64,000 nt of DNA from Nocardia jinanensis (GCF_014645735.1 NZ_BMMH01000006.1:248001-312000), one strand, 5' to 3'. Shown: positions 1 to 9,257, counted from the first letter of the stretch. Notes: generated by a model not told the origin, from the sequence alone. Numbers and translations are program-made.

Positions 1-525
1 GTCGATGCCGCCGTCCACACCCTACGCACCACTGACCCGGACAGCCGGAGCGTTCCGTACCGGCTGCTCGCGTTCGATTGGCGGGCACTCGAGCGAGCGG
101 CCGTCATTGCGCCGGAGGTCGACCGGGTGGGGCTGGTCATACCGTGGACCGCGAAACCTGCCTGGATGCGCAGCGACCCGGGGGTCCCCCTGTCGAGCAG
201 GATCTATTCGATAGCCACGATGGAGAGAGGCGTCCTGCGTCTGCCGCGCGGTGTCGTGCGATTCGCGGGCGGTGATGTCCCCGCCGCCGCGCGCGATTCT
301 GGTATCACCATGCTGTCACCGGACTATTCGATGGTCACCGAGGAGTTCATGCGGCAGGCCAGGGCGGTGGGAGTGCCGGTCGTGCCGCATACGGTGAACG
401 ATAGGGCCGAAATGGTAAGGCTGATCGATCTCGGCGTAAAGGGAATCGTCACCGATAGCCCCGAGTTGCTGCGGGAGGTGCTGAAGGAAAAGGGCTATCC
501 CGTGCCCGCGTCCGTCGCCCTCTGA
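1..525 (+). CDS. Glycerophosphodiester phosphodiesterase, C-terminal part (5' truncated by window edge)
   Basis: The frame is open from base 1, so the start lies outside the window; 174 residues are visible. The C-terminal end of a GDPD-type TIM barrel is recognisable: a VPHTVND segment, then DLGVKGIVTDSPELL, the usual last strand and helix that close the barrel. The family hydrolyses glycerophosphodiesters to glycerol 3-phosphate and an alcohol using a metal ion. The catalytic HxxR and ExD motifs lie in the missing N-terminal half, so activity cannot be judged. Nothing downstream on this strand is obviously linked to it. Confidence 0.8.
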   Translation, partial: VDAAVHTLRTTDPDSRSVPYRLLAFDWRALERAAVIAPEVDRVGLVIPWTAKPAWMRSDPGVPLSSRIYSIATMERGVLRLPRGVVRFAGGDVPAAARDSGITMLSPDYSMVTEEFMRQARAVGVPVVPHTVNDRAEMVRLIDLGVKGIVTDSPELLREVLKEKGYPVPASVAL

Positions 526-941
526 GCGAAGCCGCCACCGAACGCGGAATGACGCTTCTCGGCGGGCAAGATGCTCTGGTCGAAGCATTCCCCGTTCTTC
601 GCCGCGTTTTCACTGACCGGCGGGGGCAAGACGTGACCGGTGAGCCGTGAATATCGCGCAGAGGCGAATGTGGGCGAGTCGTTTCATATGGATCCGGACG
701 CCGTGCGCGCCCTGGCCGAGGAACTACGCGGTATCGCCCGCCCGAAACTCGGCCCGGACTGCCGCGCGCTCATCGCCGCCGGAATGACCGGACCGCCACC
801 AGCTCGAGCGGATCCGCAGCACCTGCTGGGCTCCAGAGCCGGGACCGAGATCGATGCCGTTCGCCTGAATCGATACCCGGCTACAACAAGACCCGGGTGG
901 ACCGGGCTGTACCGCAATCTCCACTGCCGAGCCGACGATTG
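526..941. other. Intergenic stretch with no supported gene
   Basis: About 416 bp separate the phosphodiesterase from the convergent Nudix gene. A rightward frame near 640-840 begins with residues resembling short WXG100/ESX-associated proteins (ESFHMDPDAVRALAEEL), but it runs into unrelated sequence without a family-like end. If anything it is a decayed fragment. No clear terminator hairpin was found. Confidence 0.35.
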
Positions 942-1409
942 TCAGCGAAATCGCTCGGCAAGTCGGGTCAGCAATGGCCGCTGGCCGGTGGTCAGCCTGT
1001 CGTGCGCGGTGGTCAGATCGAACCATTCGACTCGATCGACCTCGGGGAAAGCGCGGTACTCGCCCGACCGCGGCGGCCATTCCATCTCGAATGTCCCCGG
1101 TACCACTCGAGCCGGATCGAGCTCGCCCTCGACCGCCCACACCGTAACCTGCTTCTTGCTCCGCCCGCTGCCGTACTGCACTTCACCCAGCGCGATCCAC
1201 TCCCCGTCGGGCACCGGCACTCCCAACTCCTCGTCGAATTCGCGGCTCGCGGCGGCGCGGGCCTGCTCGGTCGCCGGCTCGTACTCACCCTTGGGGATCG
1301 ACCACGCCCCCGAATCCTTACGCGCCCACAGCGGCCCGCCCATATGCCCCAGCAGCACTTGCACCTCCGGCTCACGACGAAACAGCAGAACTCCGGCGCT
1401 GTACTTCAT
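942..1409 (-). CDS. Nudix hydrolase
   Basis: A 155-residue protein starting at the ATG at 1409, where similarity begins (MKYSAGVLLF); upstream in-frame codons look non-coding. A Nudix box is visible, ending EX7REFDEELGV, with the first glycine one residue further away than in the strict consensus. This family removes nucleoside diphosphates from NDP-X compounds (sugar nucleotides, dinucleoside polyphosphates, oxidised nucleotides) with Mg2+. The GSGRSKKQVTVWAVEG and EWPPRSGE segments are typical of the short NUDIX proteins related to diadenosine polyphosphate hydrolases in actinobacteria. The substrate is not determinable. It stands alone, converging on the phosphodiesterase. Confidence 0.85.
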   Translation of the reverse strand: MKYSAGVLLFRREPEVQVLLGHMGGPLWARKDSGAWSIPKGEYEPATEQARAAASREFDEELGVPVPDGEWIALGEVQYGSGRSKKQVTVWAVEGELDPARVVPGTFEMEWPPRSGEYRAFPEVDRVEWFDLTTAHDRLTTGQRPLLTRLAERFR

Positions 1410-1629
1410 GGCGTGCAGTCTGCCGGAATGCATCCCGGCAATGCGAACCGCCGAGAACGAGACCGGCCCGGTTCGAGCCGATCGAGAACGCACAGGGAAC
1501 TGGTCCCACGTCATCGCCGACTTGGTGATGCCGCGGCGACCGTTGCTGTAGTGGGTCACCCGAGCGAGTGGAGCCACCGCCGGTTCGGCGGCGGCTCCAC
1601 GGACCACATCGTGGTGACAGACCGACGGC

Positions 1630-4122
1630 CTATCGCGCGGTCCGCCGCTGCACTTGCGCGTACAGTGCCGTCGCCGCCAGCGCGATGACGCCGACGAACA
1701 GGTACTGCCACGCTTGGGAGAGCCCGAGGAAAATCGTCGAGTTCTCGATCAGTTGCAGGAACAGCACCCCGAACAGCACCCCGATGAAGCTGCCACGACC
1801 ACCGAAGATCGAGGCGCCGCCGAGTACGACGGCGGTGATGGAGGTCAGCGTGTAGGTGAGGCCGGCCGTGGGGTCCCCGACGCCGATCTGCGACATCAGC
1901 AGCAGCGCACCGACGGCGGTGAGAACCGAACTCGCGATATAGGCCAGTAACTGGACCCGCCCGACCGGGATACCGCGGTAGTGGGCCGCCGAATCGTTCG
2001 AGCCCGCGCCGCGCAACCGCAGTCCCAGGGAACTGCGCCGGGACAGGTATTCCAGGCCGGCCAGCAGGGCGGCCCCCACGAGAACCGCGACCGGAATCGG
2101 CCCGATCCGGGTGTTCAGGACATCGACGACATCGAGGGCGATGATCCCGCCCGGCGCGTCCCGGAGCACGAGCGAAAGTCCTTGCAGCGCCGTATAGGTG
2201 ATCAAGGTGGCGACCACCGGACTGACTCGCGCGAACCGGATCATGGACCCGTTGAGCAGGCCGACGACGAGCGCGAGCGCCGCCATCAACACAAAACCGA
2301 GGACCCACCACCCCCACCCGTAGCCTTCGACGACGAAGAAGGACGCGACGACGACGAGTGTCCCGGCCAGCGGACCTACCGACAGGTCGATACCGCCGGT
2401 CAGCATCACCACCAGCTGCCCGGCCGCGAGGAACAGGATCGGCGCCAGTAGCGCGAGCATACTGCCGATGTTGAACGCGGAGAGGAACCGTTCGCTGTGC
2501 GAGTAACTGACCGTCGCCAGGACGACGGCAGCGAGGACGAGGACCAGGCTCGGCGCCTGCTGGCCGACGATGAACCGCCGGAACGCGCTGCCGCGACCGC
2601 CCCCGGCCACAGCAGCGGGCGAGGCCGGGGCCTCGCCGCGGCCCGCGGTCAGCGACGCCTCGGTGATGGTGTGTTCGGTCAGCGCGTCGCCGGTGAGTTC
2701 TTCGACGATCCGGCCGTGCGAGAAGACCAGTACGCGATCGCACAACCCGGCCAGTTCGACATTGTCCGAGCTCGACACCACCACGGGGATACCGTTGTCC
2801 GCCGTTTCCCGCAGCCGGTGGTAGATATCGGAGCGGTTTCCGACGTCGATGCCCTGGGTCGGTTCGTCACACAGCAGCACCCGGGGTTCGGACAACAGCG
2901 AACGGCCCAGGACCACCTTCTGCTGGTTGCCGCCGGACAGATGCTCGAGCGGCGTTTCGATGGTCGCGGTTTTCACGCCGAACGTACCGACCTGCGCACC
3001 GGCGAACTCCCGTTCAGCGGCGGCCGAGACCATTCCCGCCCGCGATACCCGGCCGAGCGCCGCGACGGAGAGGTTCTCACGCACCGACAGCGCGGGCGCG
3101 ATGCCCTCGATATGCCGCTCCTGCGGCATCAGGACGATCCCGCCGGCCCGGGCGGTCCGCGGATCGGACAGATCGACGACGACCTCACCGACCCGCACGC
3201 TGCCGCCGGCCGGGATCGCACCGCCCAGCGCCCTGATGAATTCGCGCTGGCCGTTGCCCTCCACGCCGGCCAGCCCGAGGATCTCACGACGGTGCACCCG
3301 GGTGGTCGCACCGGTGAGCGGCCCGGCACTCAGACCGTCGATATCGAGGGCCACGTCCCCGATATCCGCAGCCCGCGGCGGGAAAAGCGCGTCGATGGTC
3401 CGTCCGGCGATCAAGGTGACGATCTCGCGCTCGGTGACCTCACCCGCGGCGAACTCGCCGCGGGTGCGCCCATCACGCAGTACCGTCATCCGATCGGCGA
3501 GCGCGAAGACGTCCGGCAGCCGATGGCTGATGTAGACGACGGCGACACCGGACTCGGCGAGCGAGCGGATCAGCCCGAACAGTGTCTCGGTCTCGGTGGC
3601 GGCGAACGGCTCGGTGGGCTCGTCCAGGATCAGCACGCGCGGATTCGCGGCGAGCGCACCGCAGATCTCCACGGCCTGTTTCTCCGCCAGGCCCAGGCTG
3701 CCGGCCGGCGCCGCCGGATCGATGGTCATCCCCATCGGGGCCAGCGCCCGTTCGGCCCACGAGTGCGCGGCGGCCAGATCGGGTCGCAGCGCGGGCGGTA
3801 CCGCGAGCACCAGATTCTCCGCGACGGTGAGGTCCGGCAGGATCGCCGGATGCTGGTAGGCGATGGCCAGGCCCTGCTCGCGCACCGCCAGCGGCGAGCC
3901 GCTCACGATCGCGGCACCGTCGACAGTGAGGGTGCCCTCGTCGGCGACCAGCGCCCCCGAGGCGATGGCCATCAAGGTGGATTTACCCGCACCGTTCCCG
4001 CCGATCAGGGCGTGGATCTCGCCCGCCTTCGCGGTGAACGAGACCGAGTCGAGTGCGGTGACGCCGGGGAATCGTTTGGTGACGCCGGTCAGAGCCAGAC
4101 CACCGGTGGACACGGTTGTCAT
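1630..4122 (-). CDS. Ribose-type ABC importer, fused double ATPase and permease
   Basis: An 830-residue fusion. Residues 1-495 are an RbsA-like double ATPase: Walker A GGNGAGKST at 41-49, Walker B VLILDEPT at 163-170, a degenerate first signature (LGLAEKQ), and a second domain with no clear Walker A but with LSGGNQQKV at 395-403 and Walker B VLLCDEPTQGID. Residues 520-825 are an RbsC-like permease with about 9-10 membrane segments and the family motif GGIDLSVG at 576-583. ATPase and permease are usually separate in this family. The ATG at 4122 follows an AAGG-type ribosome site. It is the last gene of the leftward operon after the SDR, the second permease and the binding protein; the two permeases probably form a heterodimer. 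Confidence 0.92.
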   Translation of the reverse strand: MTTVSTGGLALTGVTKRFPGVTALDSVSFTAKAGEIHALIGGNGAGKSTLMAIASGALVADEGTLTVDGAAIVSGSPLAVREQGLAIAYQHPAILPDLTVAENLVLAVPPALRPDLAAAHSWAERALAPMGMTIDPAAPAGSLGLAEKQAVEICGALAANPRVLILDEPTEPFAATETETLFGLIRSLAESGVAVVYISHRLPDVFALADRMTVLRDGRTRGEFAAGEVTEREIVTLIAGRTIDALFPPRAADIGDVALDIDGLSAGPLTGATTRVHRREILGLAGVEGNGQREFIRALGGAIPAGGSVRVGEVVVDLSDPRTARAGGIVLMPQERHIEGIAPALSVRENLSVAALGRVSRAGMVSAAAEREFAGAQVGTFGVKTATIETPLEHLSGGNQQKVVLGRSLLSEPRVLLCDEPTQGIDVGNRSDIYHRLRETADNGIPVVVSSSDNVELAGLCDRVLVFSHGRIVEELTGDALTEHTITEASLTAGRGEAPASPAAVAGGGRGSAFRRFIVGQQAPSLVLVLAAVVLATVSYSHSERFLSAFNIGSMLALLAPILFLAAGQLVVMLTGGIDLSVGPLAGTLVVVASFFVVEGYGWGWWVLGFVLMAALALVVGLLNGSMIRFARVSPVVATLITYTALQGLSLVLRDAPGGIIALDVVDVLNTRIGPIPVAVLVGAALLAGLEYLSRRSSLGLRLRGAGSNDSAAHYRGIPVGRVQLLAYIASSVLTAVGALLLMSQIGVGDPTAGLTYTLTSITAVVLGGASIFGGRGSFIGVLFGVLFLQLIENSTIFLGLSQAWQYLFVGVIALAATALYAQVQRRTAR

Positions 4123-4186
4123 ATGCAGGGCCTTTCGAAATGAGAATGGAACCGGTACCGCGCGGGCACGATCGGCGCGGAGGCGT

Positions 4187-5350
4187 TCACCGGTAGATCC
4201 GGGACAGCGTGTCGGTGGACAGCTCGGAGGACAGCACCGCGCTGCTGGGCAGGCCGCGGTCGCATCGGGGCTGCGCCTTCGGATCCACGGAGTTCTCGAC
4301 GATCGGGATATCGACGATATTGGGCTCGGGATCGTCGATACCCTGGGCGTCGGCCACCGCCTTGCGCAGCGCGAGGCGCACCATCCAGGTCCGGGACGAG
4401 ACCGTGACCACCTGGAAGCCGGGCTGTTTCGGGTGGTTGTCCTGGAAGGCGCAGGCGAAACCGTTGACGTCGTTGGCAGTCCAGATCGGCAGCGGCCGGC
4501 CGGCCTGGAGGAATGCCCGGATCCCGCCGAGCGAGGCATCACCGGAGTCGGTGATCACCGCGTCGATCTTCGGATATTTGGTGATGAGCCCCGCGACGAC
4601 CTTCTGCGTCTGGGCCGGATTCCAGCCGGTATCGATCGGCGCGCCCGGGTCGTTGAGCAGGGTGACCGCCGCGCAGCCGGGATTCTCGGCCAATTCGGCT
4701 TCGATTCCGGCTATTTCGGTGAGGCTCTGCGCATTACCCGGGGTGCCGCCGAGGAATACCGCGTTACCGCCGCCAGGGCCCAGCGTCTCGCAGGTCCACC
4801 TCGCCCACGCCCGCCCGTCGTTGACGGTGTTGTGGCCGACGAAAGCGGTGTAGTCCACACCCGCTTCGCCACCGGGACTCGCGGTATAGGGCACCACCGA
4901 CACACCGGCTTCGAAGGCTTCGCGCAGGGTGGGTATCAGAGCGGGCCCCGCGTCGGGGAATACGACGAGCGCATCGACGCCCTGGGCGACCAGAGCCTTG
5001 ATATCGCCGATGGCCTTCTGCGGGTTCCCCTGCCCGTCGGCATAGGGCAGTAGTTCGATATTCGGGCATTGACGCGCCTCGTCCTCGAACTCGGCACGCG
5101 CGGTCTTGCGGAAGGCGTTGTCGCCCACGCCGTCGGCGAGCGCGACCCGTACCGTATCGGTGCCACAGAGACGGCTCATGGGTACGAATTCGTCGACCGA
5201 CCCGATCTGCGATCGATCCAGGTAGACCGGGTCGACCTGGAAATCTCCGGTGGTGTCGGAGAAAGGGCCGCCGGCACATCCGCTGAGTGCGAGCGCGGCG
5301 AGTCCCAGCAGGGCCATGGCCCGGCCGCGGGGGAAGTGTGGTGATTTCAC
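4187..5350 (-). CDS. Sugar-type ABC transporter substrate-binding lipoprotein
   Basis: A 387-residue exported lipoprotein. A basic N-region, a hydrophobic stretch (AMALLGLAALAL) and the lipobox LSGC predict lipidation at Cys. The mature part has the two-lobed periplasmic-binding-protein-4 look of the ribose/galactose group (ADGVGDNAFRKT, DALVVFPDAGPAL, TDSGDASLGGIRAF). It should capture the ligand and deliver it to the adjacent RbsC/RbsA-type subunits. GTG at 5350 is preferred because it places the signal peptide at the N-terminus and follows AAGGA; a TTG at 5392 is also possible. The ligand is unknown; the fold fits sugars, polyols, autoinducer-like furanones or nucleosides. Confidence 0.88.
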   Translation of the reverse strand: MKSPHFPRGRAMALLGLAALALSGCAGGPFSDTTGDFQVDPVYLDRSQIGSVDEFVPMSRLCGTDTVRVALADGVGDNAFRKTARAEFEDEARQCPNIELLPYADGQGNPQKAIGDIKALVAQGVDALVVFPDAGPALIPTLREAFEAGVSVVPYTASPGGEAGVDYTAFVGHNTVNDGRAWARWTCETLGPGGGNAVFLGGTPGNAQSLTEIAGIEAELAENPGCAAVTLLNDPGAPIDTGWNPAQTQKVVAGLITKYPKIDAVITDSGDASLGGIRAFLQAGRPLPIWTANDVNGFACAFQDNHPKQPGFQVVTVSSRTWMVRLALRKAVADAQGIDDPEPNIVDIPIVENSVDPKAQPRCDRGLPSSAVLSSELSTDTLSRIYR

Positions 5351-5388
5351 GTGAGGACAGTCCTTGCCTGGAGCCGGCTGGTGCCGGG

Positions 5389-6438
5389 TCAACTACGCGT
5401 AGCGGGGCGGCGGAGATAGGTGCGCCACGGGATGCCGCGGACGACGACCGCGACGGCGAGCACGACGGCCTGCACCAGCAGTTGCACGGCAGTCGACGCA
5501 CCGGCGGCGAGTACGACCTGGCCCAGCTGGGTGAGGAAGAGCGCGGCGACCGCGGTGGCCGCGATGGAGGAGATCCCGCCGCGCAGCAGGCTGCCGCCGA
5601 GGACGACCGCGGCGATAGTGGTGAGCTGGTAGCTGTCGCCCAGGCGCAGATCGGGTGTGCGCAGGTAGGCGGCGAGCAGTGTTCCCGCCACCGCGTAGGC
5701 GACCCCGGCCAGGACATAGGCGCAGATCTCGGTGACCGCGGTGCGCAGGCCGAGGATCCGCGCGGCGGGCACCCCGGCGCCCACCGCGATGAACCGGCGG
5801 CCCGGTACCGAATGCCGGAGCAGGACGTGGCCGAGCGCGACCACGACGACCGCGACCAGGAACAGGCTCGGAACACCGAATACCGAGCTCACCGCGAAGG
5901 CGCTCAACGCCGGGTCCGCGCTACCGGGGAACCCGTCGGACAGGATCAGGACGAAGCCGAGCAGCAGCGAGTTGACCGCGAGCGTCGCGACGAACGCCGC
6001 CACCGAGAACCGTACGACGGCGATACCGACGATCAGGCCGGACACCGCCCCGCACACGATTCCCAGCACCACGCAGGCCACCAGCGGTAGCGAGCCGTTC
6101 TGGGCGATCTTGGTGGCGAATACCGCGGCCAGCGCCATGACCCCGGGCACCGAGAGATCGATACCGCCGTGCGCGATCACCAGCGTCTGGCCGAGCGCGG
6201 CGATCGCCATGATCGCCGCGAAGGGCAGCATCGCGCTCAGCGCGGACGACGACAGGCTGCCGGGGGCGAGCAGCGGGCTGAGCACGAACAGCGCGACAGT
6301 GATCACCACGACCGGCAGGAAACGATCGCCGCGCAGCCGGGACAACCACGATCCCGTGTTCGGCGTCGCAGGCGACTCGGCGGAGCTCGCGGCCGCGATC
6401 TCGGCTATCGGGGATTTCTCCGTATTCGAATCAGACAC
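5389..6438 (-). CDS. Ribose-type ABC transporter permease
   Basis: A 349-residue RbsC-family membrane protein with about 9-10 hydrophobic segments, the diagnostic GGIDLSVPG motif and LGGSLLRGG near the C-terminal loop. It should form the channel with the permease half of the fused protein encoded at 1630-4122. The GTG at 6438 overlaps the end of the upstream SDR gene by 8 bp, so translation is probably coupled. A poorly conserved, hydrophilic N-terminal extension of about 35 residues precedes the first membrane segment. Confidence 0.9.
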   Translation of the reverse strand: MSDSNTEKSPIAEIAAASSAESPATPNTGSWLSRLRGDRFLPVVVITVALFVLSPLLAPGSLSSSALSAMLPFAAIMAIAALGQTLVIAHGGIDLSVPGVMALAAVFATKIAQNGSLPLVACVVLGIVCGAVSGLIVGIAVVRFSVAAFVATLAVNSLLLGFVLILSDGFPGSADPALSAFAVSSVFGVPSLFLVAVVVVALGHVLLRHSVPGRRFIAVGAGVPAARILGLRTAVTEICAYVLAGVAYAVAGTLLAAYLRTPDLRLGDSYQLTTIAAVVLGGSLLRGGISSIAATAVAALFLTQLGQVVLAAGASTAVQLLVQAVVLAVAVVVRGIPWRTYLRRPATRS

Positions 6439-7189
6439 TGGTGTAACCGCCGTCCATGGCGAGGTCCGCACCGGTCACGAAGCCGGCGTCGGCACCGAGC
6501 AGGAATGCGATACCGGCCGCGATCTCGTCGGCTTCGCCGATCCGACCGATCGGATGCGCGGCATAGAGATCGGTGCGCGCTGCCGCCGGATCCGGCTGGG
6601 CGGCGAGATAGGTGGCGAGCTGATCGGTGGCCACCGAACCCGGGCTGACCACATTGCACCGGATTCCGTGCGGCGCCTGCTCCACCGCGATCTGCCGGCT
6701 CAGCTGGGCGACCGCGCCCTTGGACGCGCAGTAGGCGGCCTGGTTCGGGAGTGCCACCGAGCCGGAGATCGAGGACAGGTTCACGATGGCACCGGGCCGG
6801 CCGGTCGCGCGCAGTCGGCGGACGAACTCCCGGCAGGCGAGGAACGTTCCGGTGATATTCACCGACAGCACGGAATTCCATTCCGCCACAGTCGTATCGA
6901 TCAGCGGAGTCGAGATCATGGTGGCGGCGCTGTTGACGAGACCGTCGACACGATCGAACTGCTCGTAGGCGGCGGCGAAGGCGGCCGCGACCGCGTGTTC
7001 GTCGGTCACATCGGCGGCCCGGACCAGAGCACGCGCGCCGGCCGCTGCTACCGCCGCGGATACCGATTCCAGCGCGGACGCGTCGCGATCGACGAGCACG
7101 ATATCGCTTCCGCGCTCCGCGAGGAGCCGCGCCGTGGCTGCTCCGATACCACCGGCTGCCCCGGTGACCAGTACGACTTGGCAGGTCAT
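6431..7189 (-). CDS. SDR-family NAD(P)-dependent oxidoreductase
   Basis: A 252-residue classical short-chain dehydrogenase. It has the Rossmann motif TGAAGGIG (9-16), a catalytic Ser around 139-140, Tyr153 and Lys157 in YCASK, and a C-terminal AMDGGYTSV. An acidic residue after strand 2 (VLVDRD) suggests NAD preference. It is the first gene of the leftward operon, directly downstream of the palindrome-rich divergent promoter, with its 3' end overlapping the permease start. It probably oxidises a hydroxyl of the imported compound; the exact substrate is unknown. Confidence 0.9.
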   Translation of the reverse strand: MTCQVVLVTGAAGGIGAATARLLAERGSDIVLVDRDASALESVSAAVAAAGARALVRAADVTDEHAVAAAFAAAYEQFDRVDGLVNSAATMISTPLIDTTVAEWNSVLSVNITGTFLACREFVRRLRATGRPGAIVNLSSISGSVALPNQAAYCASKGAVAQLSRQIAVEQAPHGIRCNVVSPGSVATDQLATYLAAQPDPAAARTDLYAAHPIGRIGEADEIAAGIAFLLGADAGFVTGADLAMDGGYTSV

Positions 7190-7212
7190 GGGTATTCCAT
7201 TCTGATTGAGCA

Positions 7213-7273
7213 TGTTGCATGCAACACGTGACGTGTCGAGTAGGTTGACATGCTGCATGCAGCATGTCAACCT
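7213..7273. promoter_or_regulatory. Divergent operator region with three palindromes (probable GntR sites)
   Basis: The 114-bp gap between the divergent SDR and amidohydrolase genes contains TGTTGCATGCAACA at 7213-7226 (perfect 14-bp palindrome), ACACGTGACGTGT at 7224-7236 (odd-length palindrome) and a perfect 32-bp palindrome at 7242-7273 centred on TGCTGCATGCAGCA. The core TGCATGCAACA recurs just upstream of the gntR gene. Binding by that regulator is inferred, not shown. Long palindromes of this type also could form cruciforms or RNA hairpins in the leaders. Confidence 0.75.
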
Positions 7274-7303
7274 CAATCGAGCTTCGACCCAGAAGGGATC
7301 CCC

Positions 7304-8176
7304 ATGTCCGACTCCCCCGTGTCCGACTTCGCTGCGCCCGCCGCCCCCGTGCGTGTTTCCGTTGCCCAGATCCCCTCGCTACGCGGGGATATCGAGGCCA
7401 ACGTGGCGGCCGTCGCGCAGGCGATCCTGGACGCGGGCCGTTCTGGGGACACCCTGATCGTCTTTCCCGAATGCGGGCTCAGCGGCTATATGTTCACCGA
7501 TCGTGATCAGGTCCTCGCCGCGTCCGTTCCGGTCTCGGATCCACGCCTGGCTCCGATCTTCGAGGCCGCCGCCCGGGCCGGCGTCCACGCCGTCGTCGGG
7601 CTGCTCGAAGCCGACGGGGAGCGGGTGTACAACACCGCGCTCCTCGTCGGGCCCGGCGGTATCGCCGGTCGCTACCGCAAACAACATCTGCCAGAACTGG
7701 GCGCCGACAACTTCGTCGACCCCGGCAACGGCGAAGAACCGCGCGTCATCGATATCGGCCCGATCCGGGTCGGGTTGATGATCTGTTTCGATCTGCGGTT
7801 CCCCGAATCGGCCCGCGCGCTCGCTCTGGCCGGCGCCGACGTTGTCGCGATGCCCACCAACTGGCCGCTCGCCTCGCATTTCCTCGCCGACCACATGACC
7901 CGGGTCCGGGCCGTCGAGAACCTGCTCTACCTGGCCGTCGCGGATCGCGCGGACGCCGAGGCGGGCACCCGATTCCTGGGCCGCAGCCAGATCATCGATC
8001 CCGGCGGGGACGTCCTCGTCGATGCCGGCGACACCCCCGGTGTGGTCACCGCGGAGATCGATCCGGCACGCGCCCGGATCAAACGGCTCGAATTCGACGA
8101 GCCGAAATTCGCACTCCCCGTATTCGCGGCACGGCGGCCGGAACAGTACGGCGCCCTGACCGAACACCAGAACTAG
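7304..8176 (+). CDS. Nitrilase-superfamily carbon-nitrogen hydrolase
   Basis: A 290-residue CN hydrolase with the complete Glu-Lys-Cys triad: E56 in FPE, K126 in YRKQHLPE and C161 in ICFDLRFPE. It starts at ATG 7304 after AAGGGA. The family hydrolyses amides, N-carbamoyl groups or nitriles; the Cys context and length fit amidase/omega-amidase or N-carbamoyl hydrolase branches rather than true nitrilases. It leads the rightward operon (cyclase-family hydrolase, dehydratase, GntR regulator), so it probably releases ammonia or a carbamate from an imported nitrogen-containing compound or an intermediate. The substrate is unassigned. Confidence 0.88.
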   Translation: MSDSPVSDFAAPAAPVRVSVAQIPSLRGDIEANVAAVAQAILDAGRSGDTLIVFPECGLSGYMFTDRDQVLAASVPVSDPRLAPIFEAAARAGVHAVVGLLEADGERVYNTALLVGPGGIAGRYRKQHLPELGADNFVDPGNGEEPRVIDIGPIRVGLMICFDLRFPESARALALAGADVVAMPTNWPLASHFLADHMTRVRAVENLLYLAVADRADAEAGTRFLGRSQIIDPGGDVLVDAGDTPGVVTAEIDPARARIKRLEFDEPKFALPVFAARRPEQYGALTEHQN

Positions 8177-8207
8177 CGCCCCGACAACAGCACCGAGGAG
8201 GCCGACC

Positions 8208-9182
8208 ATGTGCGGACCAGGATTCGTCGACGAACGCGCGCGGGCCACGATCGCGGCCCATGCGGCGAAGTTCCGTCAGGTCACCATGAGCCCGTTCGGG
8301 CCCGACGACGAGATCGGGATGCTCAACCTCATAAACGCCCAGACCTCGCGCGAGGTTATGCGCGCGGCCGACGGCGGCCGGGTGCTCGATCTGTCGGTCG
8401 ACTACTTCACCGGGATGCCGTCCTGGACCAAGGCCGGCGATCCGGGGTTCCAGCAGTGGATGACACATACACCGGCGGGTACCGTATTCGACGACATCAC
8501 CGGAGTCGGCGCCGAACAGAACGCGCTCGTCTCGTATTCGGGTGACGCGATGTCGATGTACACCCACTGCGGCACCCATATCGACACGCTCAACCATTTC
8601 GGGTATCACGGCAAGATCTTCAACGGATTCGAAGCGGCCCAGTGCATCAGTTCCCGGCATTGGACCAAGGCCGGCGCCGACAAGTTCCCGCCGATCATCG
8701 CCCGCGGCGTGCTGTTCGATATCGCCGCACTACTGGGCGTCGATATCGTCCCCGACAACTACGGTATCGGCGCACAGGATCTCGCGGCCGCGCTGAAGCG
8801 GCAGGGTACCGAATTCCGGCTCGGTGACGTCGCTCTCGTGCGTACCGGCCGGATGCGGGCCTGGCCCGACGTCGACGCCTATATCGACAACGCGCCCGGC
8901 CTCAACCGGGACGGCGCGCAGTTCCTCGCCGAAGCGGGGGCCAGTGTGATCGGCGGCGATACCCTCGCGCTCGAACAGTCCCCCGCCGCCGACGCCGAGA
9001 ACTGGCAGGTCGTACACACCTATCTGCTCGCCGAGGCCGGCGTACCGATCATGGAGGTCGTCGATTGCGAGGCGCTGGCGGGTGAACAGCTCTACGAGTT
9101 CGCGTTCATCGCCGCGAGCATGAAGATCCGCGGCGCCACCGGCGCTCCGATGCGACCACTCGCGATGCCGCTGCTGAGCTGA
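8208..9182 (+). CDS. Cyclase-family (PF04199) metal-dependent hydrolase
   Basis: A 324-residue protein with the family metal motif HxGTHxDxxxH (H120, H124, D126, H130). Relatives include kynurenine formamidase (KynB), isatin hydrolase and proteins that open or form lactones or cyclic amides. It lacks tryptophan-pathway neighbours, so a kynurenine role is unlikely. It follows the amidohydrolase by 31 bp and precedes the dehydratase, with GGAGG upstream of the ATG. Plausible roles are lactone or lactam ring opening in a sugar-acid-like pathway. Function beyond the hydrolase fold is inference. Confidence 0.85.
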   Translation: MCGPGFVDERARATIAAHAAKFRQVTMSPFGPDDEIGMLNLINAQTSREVMRAADGGRVLDLSVDYFTGMPSWTKAGDPGFQQWMTHTPAGTVFDDITGVGAEQNALVSYSGDAMSMYTHCGTHIDTLNHFGYHGKIFNGFEAAQCISSRHWTKAGADKFPPIIARGVLFDIAALLGVDIVPDNYGIGAQDLAAALKRQGTEFRLGDVALVRTGRMRAWPDVDAYIDNAPGLNRDGAQFLAEAGASVIGGDTLALEQSPAADAENWQVVHTYLLAEAGVPIMEVVDCEALAGEQLYEFAFIAASMKIRGATGAPMRPLAMPLLS

Positions 9183-9257
9183 TCACTGCCGCCGACGCAC
9201 ACCACTGTCCACGCGCGACCCGATGCGGGTTCGCACACTGCCACGAAAGGGGCTCCG

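Noticed and set aside
2497..4143. A 548-codon + strand open frame opposite the ABC ATPase
   Set aside because: Low-complexity Arg/Gly/Asp-rich translation without motifs; the minus-strand ATPase signatures are unequivocal.
7190..7303. A CRISPR-like or REP-like repeat array
   Set aside because: The palindromes differ in sequence and length, are few, and sit exactly in a divergent promoter; regulator binding is a better explanation.
8208..9182. Kynurenine formamidase (KynB) in tryptophan degradation
   Set aside because: The metal motif fits the superfamily, but no tryptophan dioxygenase or kynureninase is nearby, and the operon context points elsewhere.
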